The notes: generated by a model not told the origin, from the sequence alone. Shown: positions 1 to 6,050, counted from the first letter of the stretch. The stretch: DNA of 9,642 bases from Cyclobacteriaceae bacterium (GCA_029861825.1 JAOTYN010000130.1:1-9642); one strand, 5' to 3'. A program made the numbers and translations.

Positions 1-1
1 T

Positions 2-244
2 GATTTATCAGCCATTCTGAAGAAAAGGTTAACCATCACGGGCTCAACCCTGCGCTCCCGACCTCTGGACTATCGGGTTAAATTGATAAAGGAATTCGAA
101 ATGCAATGTTGGCAAAAATTTTGTAACCTTGATATAAAACCGGTCATAGACCGGGTATTTAAATGGGAGCAGGTAGTTGAAGCACATCAGTATATGGAAT
201 CCAATCAGAACAAAGGGAAGATAATATTAAGAATAGCACCATAA
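2..244 (+). CDS. NAD(P)H quinone oxidoreductase (zinc-independent MDR family, PIG3-like), C-terminal part
   Basis: The first 80 codons of the window are open and end in TAA at 242-244; the 5' part lies outside the window. The peptide runs from DLSAILKKRL to GKIILRIAP. It contains the hallmarks of the C-terminus of PIG3/QOR-type medium-chain oxidoreductases: LTITGSTLRSRPLDYRVKL, KPVIDRVFKWEQVVEAH and YMESNQNKGKIIL. In this family the region closes the Rossmann domain and returns to the catalytic domain; full proteins are about 325 residues, so roughly a quarter is visible. The likely activity is NADPH-dependent one- or two-electron reduction of quinones in the cytoplasm (family knowledge). The stop codon overlaps the next gene's start by one base (TAATG), so the two are very likely co-transcribed and translationally coupled. 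Family assignment is strong; substrate is unknown. Confidence 0.85.
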   Translation, partial: DLSAILKKRLTITGSTLRSRPLDYRVKLIKEFEMQCWQKFCNLDIKPVIDRVFKWEQVVEAHQYMESNQNKGKIILRIAP

Positions 245-633
245 TGGATTCACCTAAATTAATAGAAGCTAAGTACCAGCAGATAGCTGAAACCTATTTG
301 GAGTATCTCGAACAGGCCAACCTGGAGGGTATACTGTCTTTGTTTGATCCTCAAGGCGTGGTCATATCTCCTATCTATGGACAGCGTTCAGCGCGAGACT
401 TTTATGAAGCGCTTTTGGCAGATACGCAGAAAAGTGAAACTAAGTTGTTGGACATATTGATCAATCCACAAAACAAATGTTTGGCCTTATTTTTCCATTA
501 TCGCTGGACACTCAGTCACGGTGATATGGTTAGTTTCGATTGTGTGGACCTGTTTCGGCTAAATCACGACCACAAGATCATTTCCCTAAGGATCATTTAC
601 GATACTTATCCCATTAGGCCGCTTCTAGATTAG
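244..633 (+). CDS. NTF2-like / SnoaL-like family protein
   Basis: This 129-residue cytoplasmic protein has no signal peptide and no membrane segment. The N-terminal helix (about residues 5-35, KYQQIAETYLEYLEQANLEG) followed by LFDPQGVVISPIYG matches the start of the NTF2/SnoaL cone fold. The C-terminal half (FFHYRWTLSHGDMVSFDCVD, then KIISLRIIYDTYPIRPL) is the typical curved sheet, with the late IYDT motif seen in SnoaL-like proteins. The length is normal for a single domain. Function is not predictable: members include ketosteroid isomerase-like enzymes, ligand-binding proteins and many unknowns. The ATG overlaps the TAA of the quinone oxidoreductase gene, which fixes this start and suggests coupled translation. 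The protein may act on or bind a product of that enzyme, but this is inference from position only. Confidence 0.8.
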   Translation: MDSPKLIEAKYQQIAETYLEYLEQANLEGILSLFDPQGVVISPIYGQRSARDFYEALLADTQKSETKLLDILINPQNKCLALFFHYRWTLSHGDMVSFDCVDLFRLNHDHKIISLRIIYDTYPIRPLLD

Positions 634-664
634 AAAACCGTTCCTGTAAGCGGAACGCCGTTTA
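634..664 (+). terminator. Possible weak terminator hairpin after the NTF2-like gene
   Basis: CGTTCC (639-644) can pair with GGAACG (652-657) around a 7-base loop, and AAAAC before it can extend the stem to GTTT after it with bulged bases. The following sequence is TTTAAAAATT, which is only a short T-run. It sits immediately after the stop codon, where a transcription end would be expected. The stem is short, so this is a weak call. Confidence 0.3.
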
Positions 665-691
665 AAAATTCCTATCCAAACCTGGCAGTAA

Positions 692-985
692 TTGACTTTA
701 GCTGGTCTTCTTTTATGTGTAATATTGTTAAATACCCGTTTTGTTTTGAAAAAATATCAGATCATAACGCTCGTAATATTAATCTGGACCTTGCTGGTAT
801 CGGTAAACGTTCAGAATAAGCTTGAGGCAACCGCCTTAGCGACCGTGCAGCAATATATCGGAGCGGATGAAAGCGGGCAACCCCCCGATCAAGATGGGGA
901 ACCTTGCAATTCCAAAAGCATCTCAGAAGCCTTAGAAGCAGGAGGAATAATTCTGCTAACACCCTTAAAGAACATCTTATATTAG
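692..985 (+). CDS. Possible small membrane or exported protein, unrecognised
   Basis: An open frame of 97 codons begins at TTG 692, directly after an in-frame TAA (689-691), and ends at TAG 983-985. There is no ATG or GTG start. A second TTG at 746 gives a 79-residue version beginning MKKYQIITLVILIWTLLVSV, which reads like a genuine membrane anchor or signal sequence: two lysines followed by about 17 hydrophobic residues. The rest is a polar segment with one cysteine (DESGQPPDQDGEPCNSKSIS) and a weakly hydrophobic tail. I recognise no domain, and no clear ribosome-binding site precedes either start. It fills the gap between the NTF2-like gene and tpx, and no other strong frame competes. It could be a real lineage-specific gene, a decayed gene or a chance frame; the 746 start is the more believable one. 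Confidence 0.35.
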   Translation: MTLAGLLLCVILLNTRFVLKKYQIITLVILIWTLLVSVNVQNKLEATALATVQQYIGADESGQPPDQDGEPCNSKSISEALEAGGIILLTPLKNILY

Positions 986-1018
986 GTTCTCCTGTTAATC
1001 ATTTGAGGAGTCCACTGT

Positions 1019-1069
1019 TATTGATATATTGACTTTTTCAATTATTCACGATAAAACGATATATCAATA
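1019..1069 (+). promoter_or_regulatory. 13-bp inverted repeat ending in the tpx start codon
   Basis: Bases 1019-1031 (TATTGATATATTG) are the reverse complement of 1057-1069 (CGATATATCAATA) except for one T-G wobble. The spacer is 25 bases. The right arm includes the A of the tpx ATG. As DNA it could be an operator for a dimeric regulator; as RNA it could hide the translation start in a stem. A loose sigma70-like pair, TTGACT (1029-1034) and TAAAAC (1052-1057) at 17-base spacing, lies inside it, but this is AT-rich sequence and the promoter call is weak. The symmetry is seen directly; the function is inferred. Confidence 0.45.
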
Positions 1070-1578
1070 TGACCACTGTCAATTTAAAAGGTAATCCCGT
1101 TGCTATAAAGGGTACGCTACCCTCTGTAAACAGCCAAGCCGAAAACTTTTCTTTTGTTAAATCTGACCTTAGTGAAGGAAGTTTGGCAGATTATGGAGAT
1201 AAGGTTAAAGTGCTTTTGGCCGTACCTAGTTTGGATACTGGTGTATGTGCTATTGAAGCCAAGAGGTTCAACGAAGAATTAAGCGCCAAAGAGGGTGTTC
1301 AGGCATTGGTCATATCGAAGGATTTACCCTTTGCCATGGGCAGATTCTGCGAGACCAACAGCATCGAAAATGTAACCGGAGCCTCGGATTTTCGATATAA
1401 CACCTTTAGCCAGCTTTACAACACTGAAATTATGGAAGGGCCGCTGAAAGGACTTTCATGCAGGGCCGTACTGGTGGTTGACCGTGAGGATAACATTACC
1501 TATACGGAATTGGTCCCGGAAATAACACAAGAGCCCAACTATGAAGCAGCACTGCAAGCTGTAAACAACTTGCTGTAA
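1069..1578 (+). CDS. tpx: Thiol peroxidase (Tpx, atypical 2-Cys peroxiredoxin)
   Basis: The 169-residue product matches the Tpx family along its whole length (E. coli Tpx is 168). It reduces hydrogen peroxide and alkyl hydroperoxides in the cytoplasm using thioredoxin. The peroxidatic cysteine is C60 in VPSLDTGVCAIE, and the resolving cysteine is C94 in PFAMGRFCETN; this C60/C94 spacing is the Tpx signature for an intramolecular disulfide. The family's MEGPLKGLSCRAVLVVD segment supplies the active-site arginine (R132), and the C-terminus has VPEITQEPNYEAAL. An additional cysteine, C131, lies next to this arginine, where the E. coli protein has alanine. The ATG at 1069 gives the expected N-terminus (VNLKGNPV). 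The gene stands alone on this strand and is convergent with the small membrane-protein gene 31 bases downstream. Expression may depend on the inverted repeat ending at its start codon. Confidence 0.95.
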   Translation: MTTVNLKGNPVAIKGTLPSVNSQAENFSFVKSDLSEGSLADYGDKVKVLLAVPSLDTGVCAIEAKRFNEELSAKEGVQALVISKDLPFAMGRFCETNSIENVTGASDFRYNTFSQLYNTEIMEGPLKGLSCRAVLVVDREDNITYTELVPEITQEPNYEAALQAVNNLL

Positions 1579-1609
1579 CCGCTCCAGCTGGGCTCGAGTT
1601 ACCCGACCT

Positions 1610-1825
1610 CTAATCTTGCTTAATTTCCGTAACCCTAAACCGGTCTAGCAGAAAAAGACCAGAGAACACGGTTATTACCAGAACTGCGAACATGGTTAGG
1701 GCCACACTAAGAATTTCTTGTGGTGAATGAGGGAATTGGCGCAAAACATAAACAGTTCCTCCCACTGCATATAAGGTAATTAGGGAATAAAATATGGTGG
1801 TTATTAATCCTATTTTCTTTTCCAT
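1610..1825 (-). CDS. Small two-helix membrane protein, unrecognised
   Basis: The 71-residue protein starts MEKKIGLITTIFYSLITLYA. Two membrane segments are evident, about residues 6-28 and 38-60, joined by a short polar loop (RQFPHSPQE), and the protein ends in a charged tail (DRFRVTEIKQD). The positive residues at both ends suggest both termini are cytoplasmic. No catalytic motif or family is recognised. The ATG at 1823-1825 fits the hydrophobic pattern well, with only an A-rich upstream region and no classic Shine-Dalgarno site. It lies 146 bases downstream of the AraC-type gene on the same strand, beyond a terminator-like hairpin, so it probably has its own promoter. It is convergent with tpx, with a 31-base gap containing only the small palindrome CCAGCTGG (1584-1591) and no T-run. 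It is probably a real gene of unknown function. Confidence 0.65.
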   Translation of the reverse strand: MEKKIGLITTIFYSLITLYAVGGTVYVLRQFPHSPQEILSVALTMFAVLVITVFSGLFLLDRFRVTEIKQD

Positions 1826-1908
1826 GATTTTGATCAGGTTTAAGTTCTCTATTTGACATTCACAACTAAGAACGTCATCAAGGAACCCACGGATTAAAAA
1901 TTTGGATC

Positions 1909-1937
1909 AAAGAAGTCTCAACTTCGAAAGGTGAGAC
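1909..1937 (-). terminator. Probable rho-independent terminator of the AraC-type gene
   Basis: On the minus strand GTCTCA (1937-1932) pairs with TGAGAC (1920-1915). After one mismatch CTT pairs with AAG around a 3-base loop. The stem is followed by TTCTTT. It begins 35 bases past the AraC stop codon, as expected for a terminator. The T-run is imperfect, so termination may be leaky. Confidence 0.5.
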
Positions 1938-1944
1938 CAACTAG

Positions 1945-1976
1945 TAACAATGGGCAATTAACAATGGGCAATTAAC
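1945..1976. repeat. Perfect tandem 14-bp repeat adjoining the AraC stop codon
   Basis: TAACAATGGGCAAT occurs at 1945-1958 and again at 1959-1972, followed by a third partial copy TAAC (1973-1976). The array touches the minus-strand TAA stop codon of the AraC-type gene (1974-1972), so the last coding bases are part of the third partial unit. Such arrays can expand or contract by slippage; here that would change only the 3' untranslated region. Confidence 0.8.
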
Positions 1977-3090
1977 TGTCAATAGCCTTTTGATACTCAT
2001 TAGGGGTTTGGCCGGTCACCTTTTTGAAGATACGATTAAAAGAAGCTTTGGAGTTGAAGCCGCTGTCCTGGGCAATGCCCAACAAGGTTAAGTTACGGTA
2101 TGATGGATCCGATAATTTTCTTTTCACCTCTTCAACCCGAAAACTATTTATCAATTCAAAAAAGTTCTGACCGAATTCACGGTTGATCAATTGACTGAGT
2201 TGATGCGCCGGGATATTAAGGCGGGAGGCCAGGTCTTGCAGAGTAAGCTTATTTTGTAGATAAGGCTTTTCCTCTTCCATTATTTGGATGAGCCGGGTTT
2301 TTTCCGCGGTATATAAGTGCGGATCTACTGTTATCTTTTTTTGGGAAGTTTGACGTGATACGGTAGGCGGCGCCAATTGCGCAAATACAGGAGCCTGTTT
2401 AATGCCGTAATACCCTAGAGCAAGGATCCAAACGGACATGGCCAGGAAAATAATTAATTCCGTATCGGACATGGCTACTTCGGGAACATTAACCTTGGCT
2501 ATGGTCAGTCCGAAAAACAGGATCAGTACCACCGCCATGCTCCAGATAAGGTAGCGCAGCCAGTTAAGATCGATAAGTTCATGATTGGAAAACAGATCGC
2601 CGATCTGACGGCGATGTGTGCTTAATAATCGCAAACTAATAACGATGTATACCGGCCCAATCAACGCTTTGATCAATAATAATATACCTTCCAAAAGTTC
2701 CGGACCCTGTTGCCACAGGCCTTCGGAATACGCTAGTTTCTCTGCCCCGCTTTTGATATAGAATGGGATCAAAGCCAGATTATAGAGTAGAAAGGGAATA
2801 AAATGATAAAGGTATTCCCTTTTGAACTTAATTTTTTGGGAAATGGTGGTATCGACGTATATATACAACAAAGGTCCGTACAGGAATACCAAAGAGGAAG
2901 TACTGCCTACCAGATGGGGGAATTTGCTATAGAATCCCAGTAATTCCAGATAATTAATGGCCAAGTGCACTGCAATGATTAACAGCCAACAGCTAAGCAC
3001 CAAGTCGGAAAGAGCTCGATTACTCTTGTTATATAACAATGCTGCAAAAAATACTGCCTGTACAGCACCTATAGCTAGTATCACTTCCAT
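1972..3090 (-). CDS. Seven-helix membrane-bound AraC-type transcriptional regulator
   Basis: The 372-residue protein has two parts. The N-terminal 230 residues carry about seven hydrophobic helices (roughly 1-20, 27-50, 58-79, 95-112, 133-155, 177-200 and 210-230), forming a membrane sensor. A linker (about 231-255) leads to a C-terminal AraC/XylS DNA-binding domain. Its first helix-turn-helix is near LASRLNIPAHQLSQLINREF (288-307), and its second is near IAQDSGFNSKASFNRIF (339-355), followed by the family's GQTPNEYQ. This architecture is common in Flavobacteriia; the ligand is generally unknown. The ATG at 3088-3090 starts exactly at the first helix. The gene follows a small exported-protein gene on the same strand, with a strong terminator between them ending only about 24 bases before this start, so it may be expressed by read-through or from a promoter overlapping that hairpin. 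Likely targets are itself, the exported protein or the divergent outer-membrane gene (inference). Confidence 0.9.
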   Translation of the reverse strand: MEVILAIGAVQAVFFAALLYNKSNRALSDLVLSCWLLIIAVHLAINYLELLGFYSKFPHLVGSTSSLVFLYGPLLYIYVDTTISQKIKFKREYLYHFIPFLLYNLALIPFYIKSGAEKLAYSEGLWQQGPELLEGILLLIKALIGPVYIVISLRLLSTHRRQIGDLFSNHELIDLNWLRYLIWSMAVVLILFFGLTIAKVNVPEVAMSDTELIIFLAMSVWILALGYYGIKQAPVFAQLAPPTVSRQTSQKKITVDPHLYTAEKTRLIQIMEEEKPYLQNKLTLQDLASRLNIPAHQLSQLINREFGQNFFELINSFRVEEVKRKLSDPSYRNLTLLGIAQDSGFNSKASFNRIFKKVTGQTPNEYQKAIDS

Positions 3091-3113
3091 ATGTCGAAAA
3101 TAGAACTATCAAT

Positions 3114-3148
3114 GAAAAAAAGAAAACCCTGACGATTTACGCCAGGGT
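3114..3148 (-). terminator. Rho-independent terminator between the exported-protein gene and the AraC-type gene
   Basis: Read on the minus strand, ACCCTG (3148-3143) pairs with CAGGGT (3131-3126), with an inner CG/CG pair after one mismatch and a short AT loop. It is followed by TTTTCTTTTTTTC (3126-3114). This is the best terminator in the window. It lies 25 bases after the stop of the exported-protein gene and ends about 24 bases before the ATG of the regulator gene, so it probably controls how much transcript enters that gene. Confidence 0.75.
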
Positions 3149-3172
3149 CAAAACAATATGAAAAGGATTCTA

Positions 3173-3520
3173 CTAATTGCTAATTTGTACCATGTAAATG
3201 GTATGATTACCGTCAGTTATTAATACATCTCCTTCCACTAACAACTGAGGGTCATTAATTTCCTGGGCGGGCCCCTGAAACATCAATTCAAAATCATAAT
3301 TGTAAACAGTCACCATGGGGACATCCATGTTGAAGTCATCTTCCCATAAATAAGTCAACAACGATACCATTTCTTGATGATCAATAGTTACGCCAGGATC
3401 CGTGTTCCTACTTCCGATATGAGCCTGGGCTGTGGTGTGCAACCCCGCTACGATGGCCACCAGGATACCTATGATCAAGGTTAGTTTTTTAAGCGCCTGA
3501 TGATTTAGATTCGGTTTCAT
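3173..3520 (-). CDS. Small exported acidic protein, unrecognised
   Basis: The 115-residue product has a clear N-terminal signal peptide: basic residues (KK at 11-12), a hydrophobic core LTLIIGILVAIVAG, and a signal peptidase I site after AQA (about residue 33). The mature part is about 82 residues, acidic, without cysteine, and probably periplasmic or secreted. Its second half has alternating hydrophobic strands (MVTVYNYDFELMFQG, LLVEGDVLITDGNHTIYMVQ), suggesting a small beta-rich fold. No enzyme motif or named family is recognised. The ATG at 3518-3520 is supported by the signal peptide. It is the first gene of the minus-strand group and is divergent from the DUF5916 gene. Its position directly before a membrane-bound regulator raises the possibility that it is sensed by, or controlled by, that regulator; this is inference from order only. 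Confidence 0.7.
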   Translation of the reverse strand: MKPNLNHQALKKLTLIIGILVAIVAGLHTTAQAHIGSRNTDPGVTIDHQEMVSLLTYLWEDDFNMDVPMVTVYNYDFELMFQGPAQEINDPQLLVEGDVLITDGNHTIYMVQISN

Positions 3521-3689
3521 TTCACTGGTTTTAGTTGATTTTACAAACCCAAAAGCAATGCCAAAAGTTTAACTATTTGATTATGAATCACTTAAAAAAA
3601 TCAAGAAAGCCAAAAGTGTACTATTACGGACATATTACTGCACACAAACGAACGACAACAGCCATTAACTTCATGGATTATGCCTTAAT
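3521..3689. promoter_or_regulatory. Divergent intergenic region with repeated CCAAAAG elements
   Basis: This AT-rich region must hold the promoters of the minus-strand exported-protein gene and the plus-strand DUF5916 gene. CCAAAAG occurs at 3549-3555, 3561-3567 and 3610-3616. The last two belong to a longer imperfect direct repeat: GCCAAAAGTTTAACTATT (3560-3577) and GCCAAAAGTGTACTATT (3609-3625), 49 bases apart. Direct repeats suit AraC-family binding, and an AraC-type regulator is encoded nearby. I find no exact match to the Bacteroidota -7 consensus TAnnTTTG, so promoter positions stay open. Confidence 0.4.
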
Positions 3690-5930
3690 ATGGGAATAGC
3701 AATTGTTTTTATTTCTAACTTACGATTTCCTGAATTAAGAAATTTGAAGAACTTATATCTCTACTGGCTATTGCTCTTCCCTCATTTGTTATTCAGTCAA
3801 AACGGCTCAAATTTATCGGTACATATTAAGCCTACTGATCAGCCCATAGTGTTGGATGGAGTTTTGGATGAAGCAGCTTGGACCAATGCACAAAAGTGCA
3901 GTGGGTTCCATCAATATTTCCCATCGGACAGCACCTTGGCGGAGGGCCAGTCGGAGATACGTATGACTTACGATCAGCAATACCTGTACATTGCGGTTAA
4001 GTGTTACAGTGCGGATCCGCGGACTTATAGCATCTCGTCACTTAGGAGGGATTACCGTGGGCTAAATAATGATGGGATAACCATACTATTAGATACCTAT
4101 GGGGATCAAACCAATGCTTTTGCCTTCGGCCTTACCCCGTATGGCGTCCGGCGTGAGGCCCTGATATCTAATGGAGGAGCTTCGCGACAGGATTTCAGCT
4201 TATCATGGGACAACAAGTGGACAGCCGAATCCAAGATATATTCCGGTTATTGGATTGGGGAGATGGCCATTCCATTTAAGACATTGAGGTATAAAGAAGG
4301 ATCAAAAATCTGGAGATTCAATGCTTACCGGTTGGATACCCATCATAATGAACGTTCTACCCTGAACAAGATCCCCCGAAATTTTATAATTTTCTCACTA
4401 GCATTTTCTGCGGAACTAATCTGGGATCAGCCTTTGAAAAAGCCAGGGCCAAATATTTCTTTGATCCCTTATACAACCGCAAGCCTGAGTAAAGATCACG
4501 AGAATGGTCAAAGCACTACCGGCGATATCAGTGTAGGAGGTGATGCTAAAATCGCGCTAACTCCTGGGTTAAACCTGGACTTAACCTTTAACCCTGATTT
4601 TTCCCAAGTGGAGGTAGACCGTCAAGTTACCAACCTCACCAGGTTTGAGCTTAGCTTTCCTGAAAGACGCCAGTTCTTTTTAGAGAACGCCGATCTTTTT
4701 GCCAGTTTCGGTGAGAGCAATGCTCGTCCGTTTTTCTCCCGAAGGATCGGAATAGCCCGAGATACTGTTCAGGATTTAAACGTCCAAAATAAGATCCATT
4801 ATGGAGTAAGGCTCAGCGGTAAGATCGACAGAAACTGGCGGCTGGGTTTATTAAATATGCAAACCGCCCGTGAGCAGACGTTGGGACTGCCGTCGGCAAA
4901 CCACACCGTGGCTGCCATACAACGCCGGATGTTCCAAAGGTCGAACTTGTCCCTGTTCTTAGTTAACAAGCAAAATACGGGTGACGCGGTAGAAGATGAC
5001 GACCGCTACAATCGGGTAATGGGAGTGGAGTACAATTTGGCTTCGGCAGATAATCGCTGGACCGGTAAGGCCTATTATCACCGAAGCATGGACCCCGAGT
5101 TTTCTGATGAACAGTACGCCCATGGCCTTTCCCTGCAGCGTAGTACCCGCCGGCTGGAGGTGAATTGGGCTCACCAGGTGGTAGGGGAAGGGTACAAGGT
5201 AGAGGACGGTTTCGCTCCCAGGACCGGCTTTAAAAAGATAAATCCAGCTGTGGAGTATGCTTTTTATCCCAGCAACCAACTGATCAATGAACATGGCCCC
5301 GAATTGAGCTATGAGCATATCTGGGATGATGACCGAAAAACAGACGAGGCTTTGAGCCTGGAATATCGATTCAATTTTCAGAACAACAGTAGGCTTAGAA
5401 TGGCTTGGGTTCGCGAATACACTTATTTGTTTTCAGATTTCGACCCTTCCGGAAAAGACGGTGAACCCCTACCTGAAGGAAGTGACTATGACTACCAATA
5501 TTATGCCTTCGAATTTCAATCCGATCAAAGGAAGCTTTTCAATTTTGAAATACGCTCAGAAGGGGGTGCGTTTTTTAATGGTCGACGGTTCAATATAGGT
5601 GGAGAGGTCAACTATCGCTGGCAGCCCAAAGGTGTCTTTTCTTTGGACTTTGATTATAATCATCTGGAAATGCCCGACCCTTATCTGGATGCGGATATCT
5701 GGTTGGTAGGTCCCCGGTTAGATCTTACGTTCAGCCGCAGTATCTTCATAAGTGCATTGGCACAATACAATAGTCAAATAGAAAATATCAATATTAACGC
5801 TCGGTTTCAATGGCGTTACAACCCGGTATCGGACCTGTTTGTTGTGTATACGGACAACTACTGGTCGGATAGCTTTCGGATAAAGAATCGGGCGTTAGTG
5901 CTGAAATTTACCTATTGGTTAAACATTTAA
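3690..5930 (+). CDS. DUF5916 outer-membrane protein with N-terminal CBM9-like domain
   Basis: The 746-residue product has a signal peptide and two domains. Residues about 45-235 are a CBM9-like beta-sandwich (IVLDGVLDEAAWTNAQKC at 53-70, then TYDQQYLYIAVKCYSADP and LLDTYGDQTNAFAFGLTPYG). Residues about 255-746 are the DUF5916 region, predicted to form an outer-membrane beta-barrel. The hallmark is LDLTFNPDFSQVEVDRQVTN followed by LTRFELSFPERRQFFLENAD (about 296-335), then RPFFSRRIGI. The chain ends in a strand, ALVLKFTYWLNI. The length is within the family's usual range. Family members occur widely in Bacteroidota; a transport or binding role at the cell surface is plausible, but no substrate is established. 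The ATG at 3690 puts 18 residues before a much better signal peptide that begins at TTG 3744 (MKNLYLYWLLLFPHLLFSQ), so the true start may be 3744. It is divergent from the exported-protein gene and is followed 120 bases later by the M28 peptidase gene. Confidence 0.9.
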   Translation: MGIAIVFISNLRFPELRNLKNLYLYWLLLFPHLLFSQNGSNLSVHIKPTDQPIVLDGVLDEAAWTNAQKCSGFHQYFPSDSTLAEGQSEIRMTYDQQYLYIAVKCYSADPRTYSISSLRRDYRGLNNDGITILLDTYGDQTNAFAFGLTPYGVRREALISNGGASRQDFSLSWDNKWTAESKIYSGYWIGEMAIPFKTLRYKEGSKIWRFNAYRLDTHHNERSTLNKIPRNFIIFSLAFSAELIWDQPLKKPGPNISLIPYTTASLSKDHENGQSTTGDISVGGDAKIALTPGLNLDLTFNPDFSQVEVDRQVTNLTRFELSFPERRQFFLENADLFASFGESNARPFFSRRIGIARDTVQDLNVQNKIHYGVRLSGKIDRNWRLGLLNMQTAREQTLGLPSANHTVAAIQRRMFQRSNLSLFLVNKQNTGDAVEDDDRYNRVMGVEYNLASADNRWTGKAYYHRSMDPEFSDEQYAHGLSLQRSTRRLEVNWAHQVVGEGYKVEDGFAPRTGFKKINPAVEYAFYPSNQLINEHGPELSYEHIWDDDRKTDEALSLEYRFNFQNNSRLRMAWVREYTYLFSDFDPSGKDGEPLPEGSDYDYQYYAFEFQSDQRKLFNFEIRSEGGAFFNGRRFNIGGEVNYRWQPKGVFSLDFDYNHLEMPDPYLDADIWLVGPRLDLTFSRSIFISALAQYNSQIENININARFQWRYNPVSDLFVVYTDNYWSDSFRIKNRALVLKFTYWLNI

Positions 5931-5938
5931 TTAATCGA

Positions 5939-5992
5939 GCGCCGGTACGTTTAGTTTCGATACGCCCGTACGTTTTTGACGAGCGCCCGTAC
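5939..5992. repeat. Three spaced copies of a GCCSGTAC element upstream of the M28 gene
   Basis: GCCGGTAC (5941-5948), GCCCGTAC (5964-5971) and GCCCGTAC (5985-5992) lie 23 and 21 bases apart, close to two DNA turns. Copies 1 and 2 continue as GTACGTTT, and copies 1 and 3 are preceded by GAGC. The third copy falls between a TTTTTGAC (5973-5980) and a TAGTTTCT (5998-6005), a loose promoter-like pair for the M28 gene. The GC-rich elements contrast with the AT-rich surroundings. A regulator-binding role is inferred; a decayed intergenic repeat is the main alternative. Confidence 0.45.
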
Positions 5993-6050
5993 CTCTCTAG
6001 TTTCTATTTAGCAGAGTTTGCTTATTTTTATCGTTCCCTAAACCTAAAAA

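Noticed and set aside
762..962. Minus-strand frame of 66 codons opposite the small TTG-start ORF
   Set aside because: It begins with no plausible start context, its leucine/arginine-rich composition looks like an antisense reading, and the plus-strand frame has a better membrane-protein pattern.
1584..1591. CCAGCTGG palindrome between tpx and the small membrane-protein gene
   Set aside because: An 8-base palindrome with no T-run on either strand is too small to call a bidirectional terminator.
4959..5318. 119-codon minus-strand frame inside the DUF5916 gene
   Set aside because: It is antisense to a well-supported outer-membrane beta-barrel coding sequence and shows no domain or signal.
5939..5992. 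The three GCCSGTAC copies as a CRISPR array
   Set aside because: The repeats are only 8 bases, spacing is 13-15 bases and no cas genes are present.
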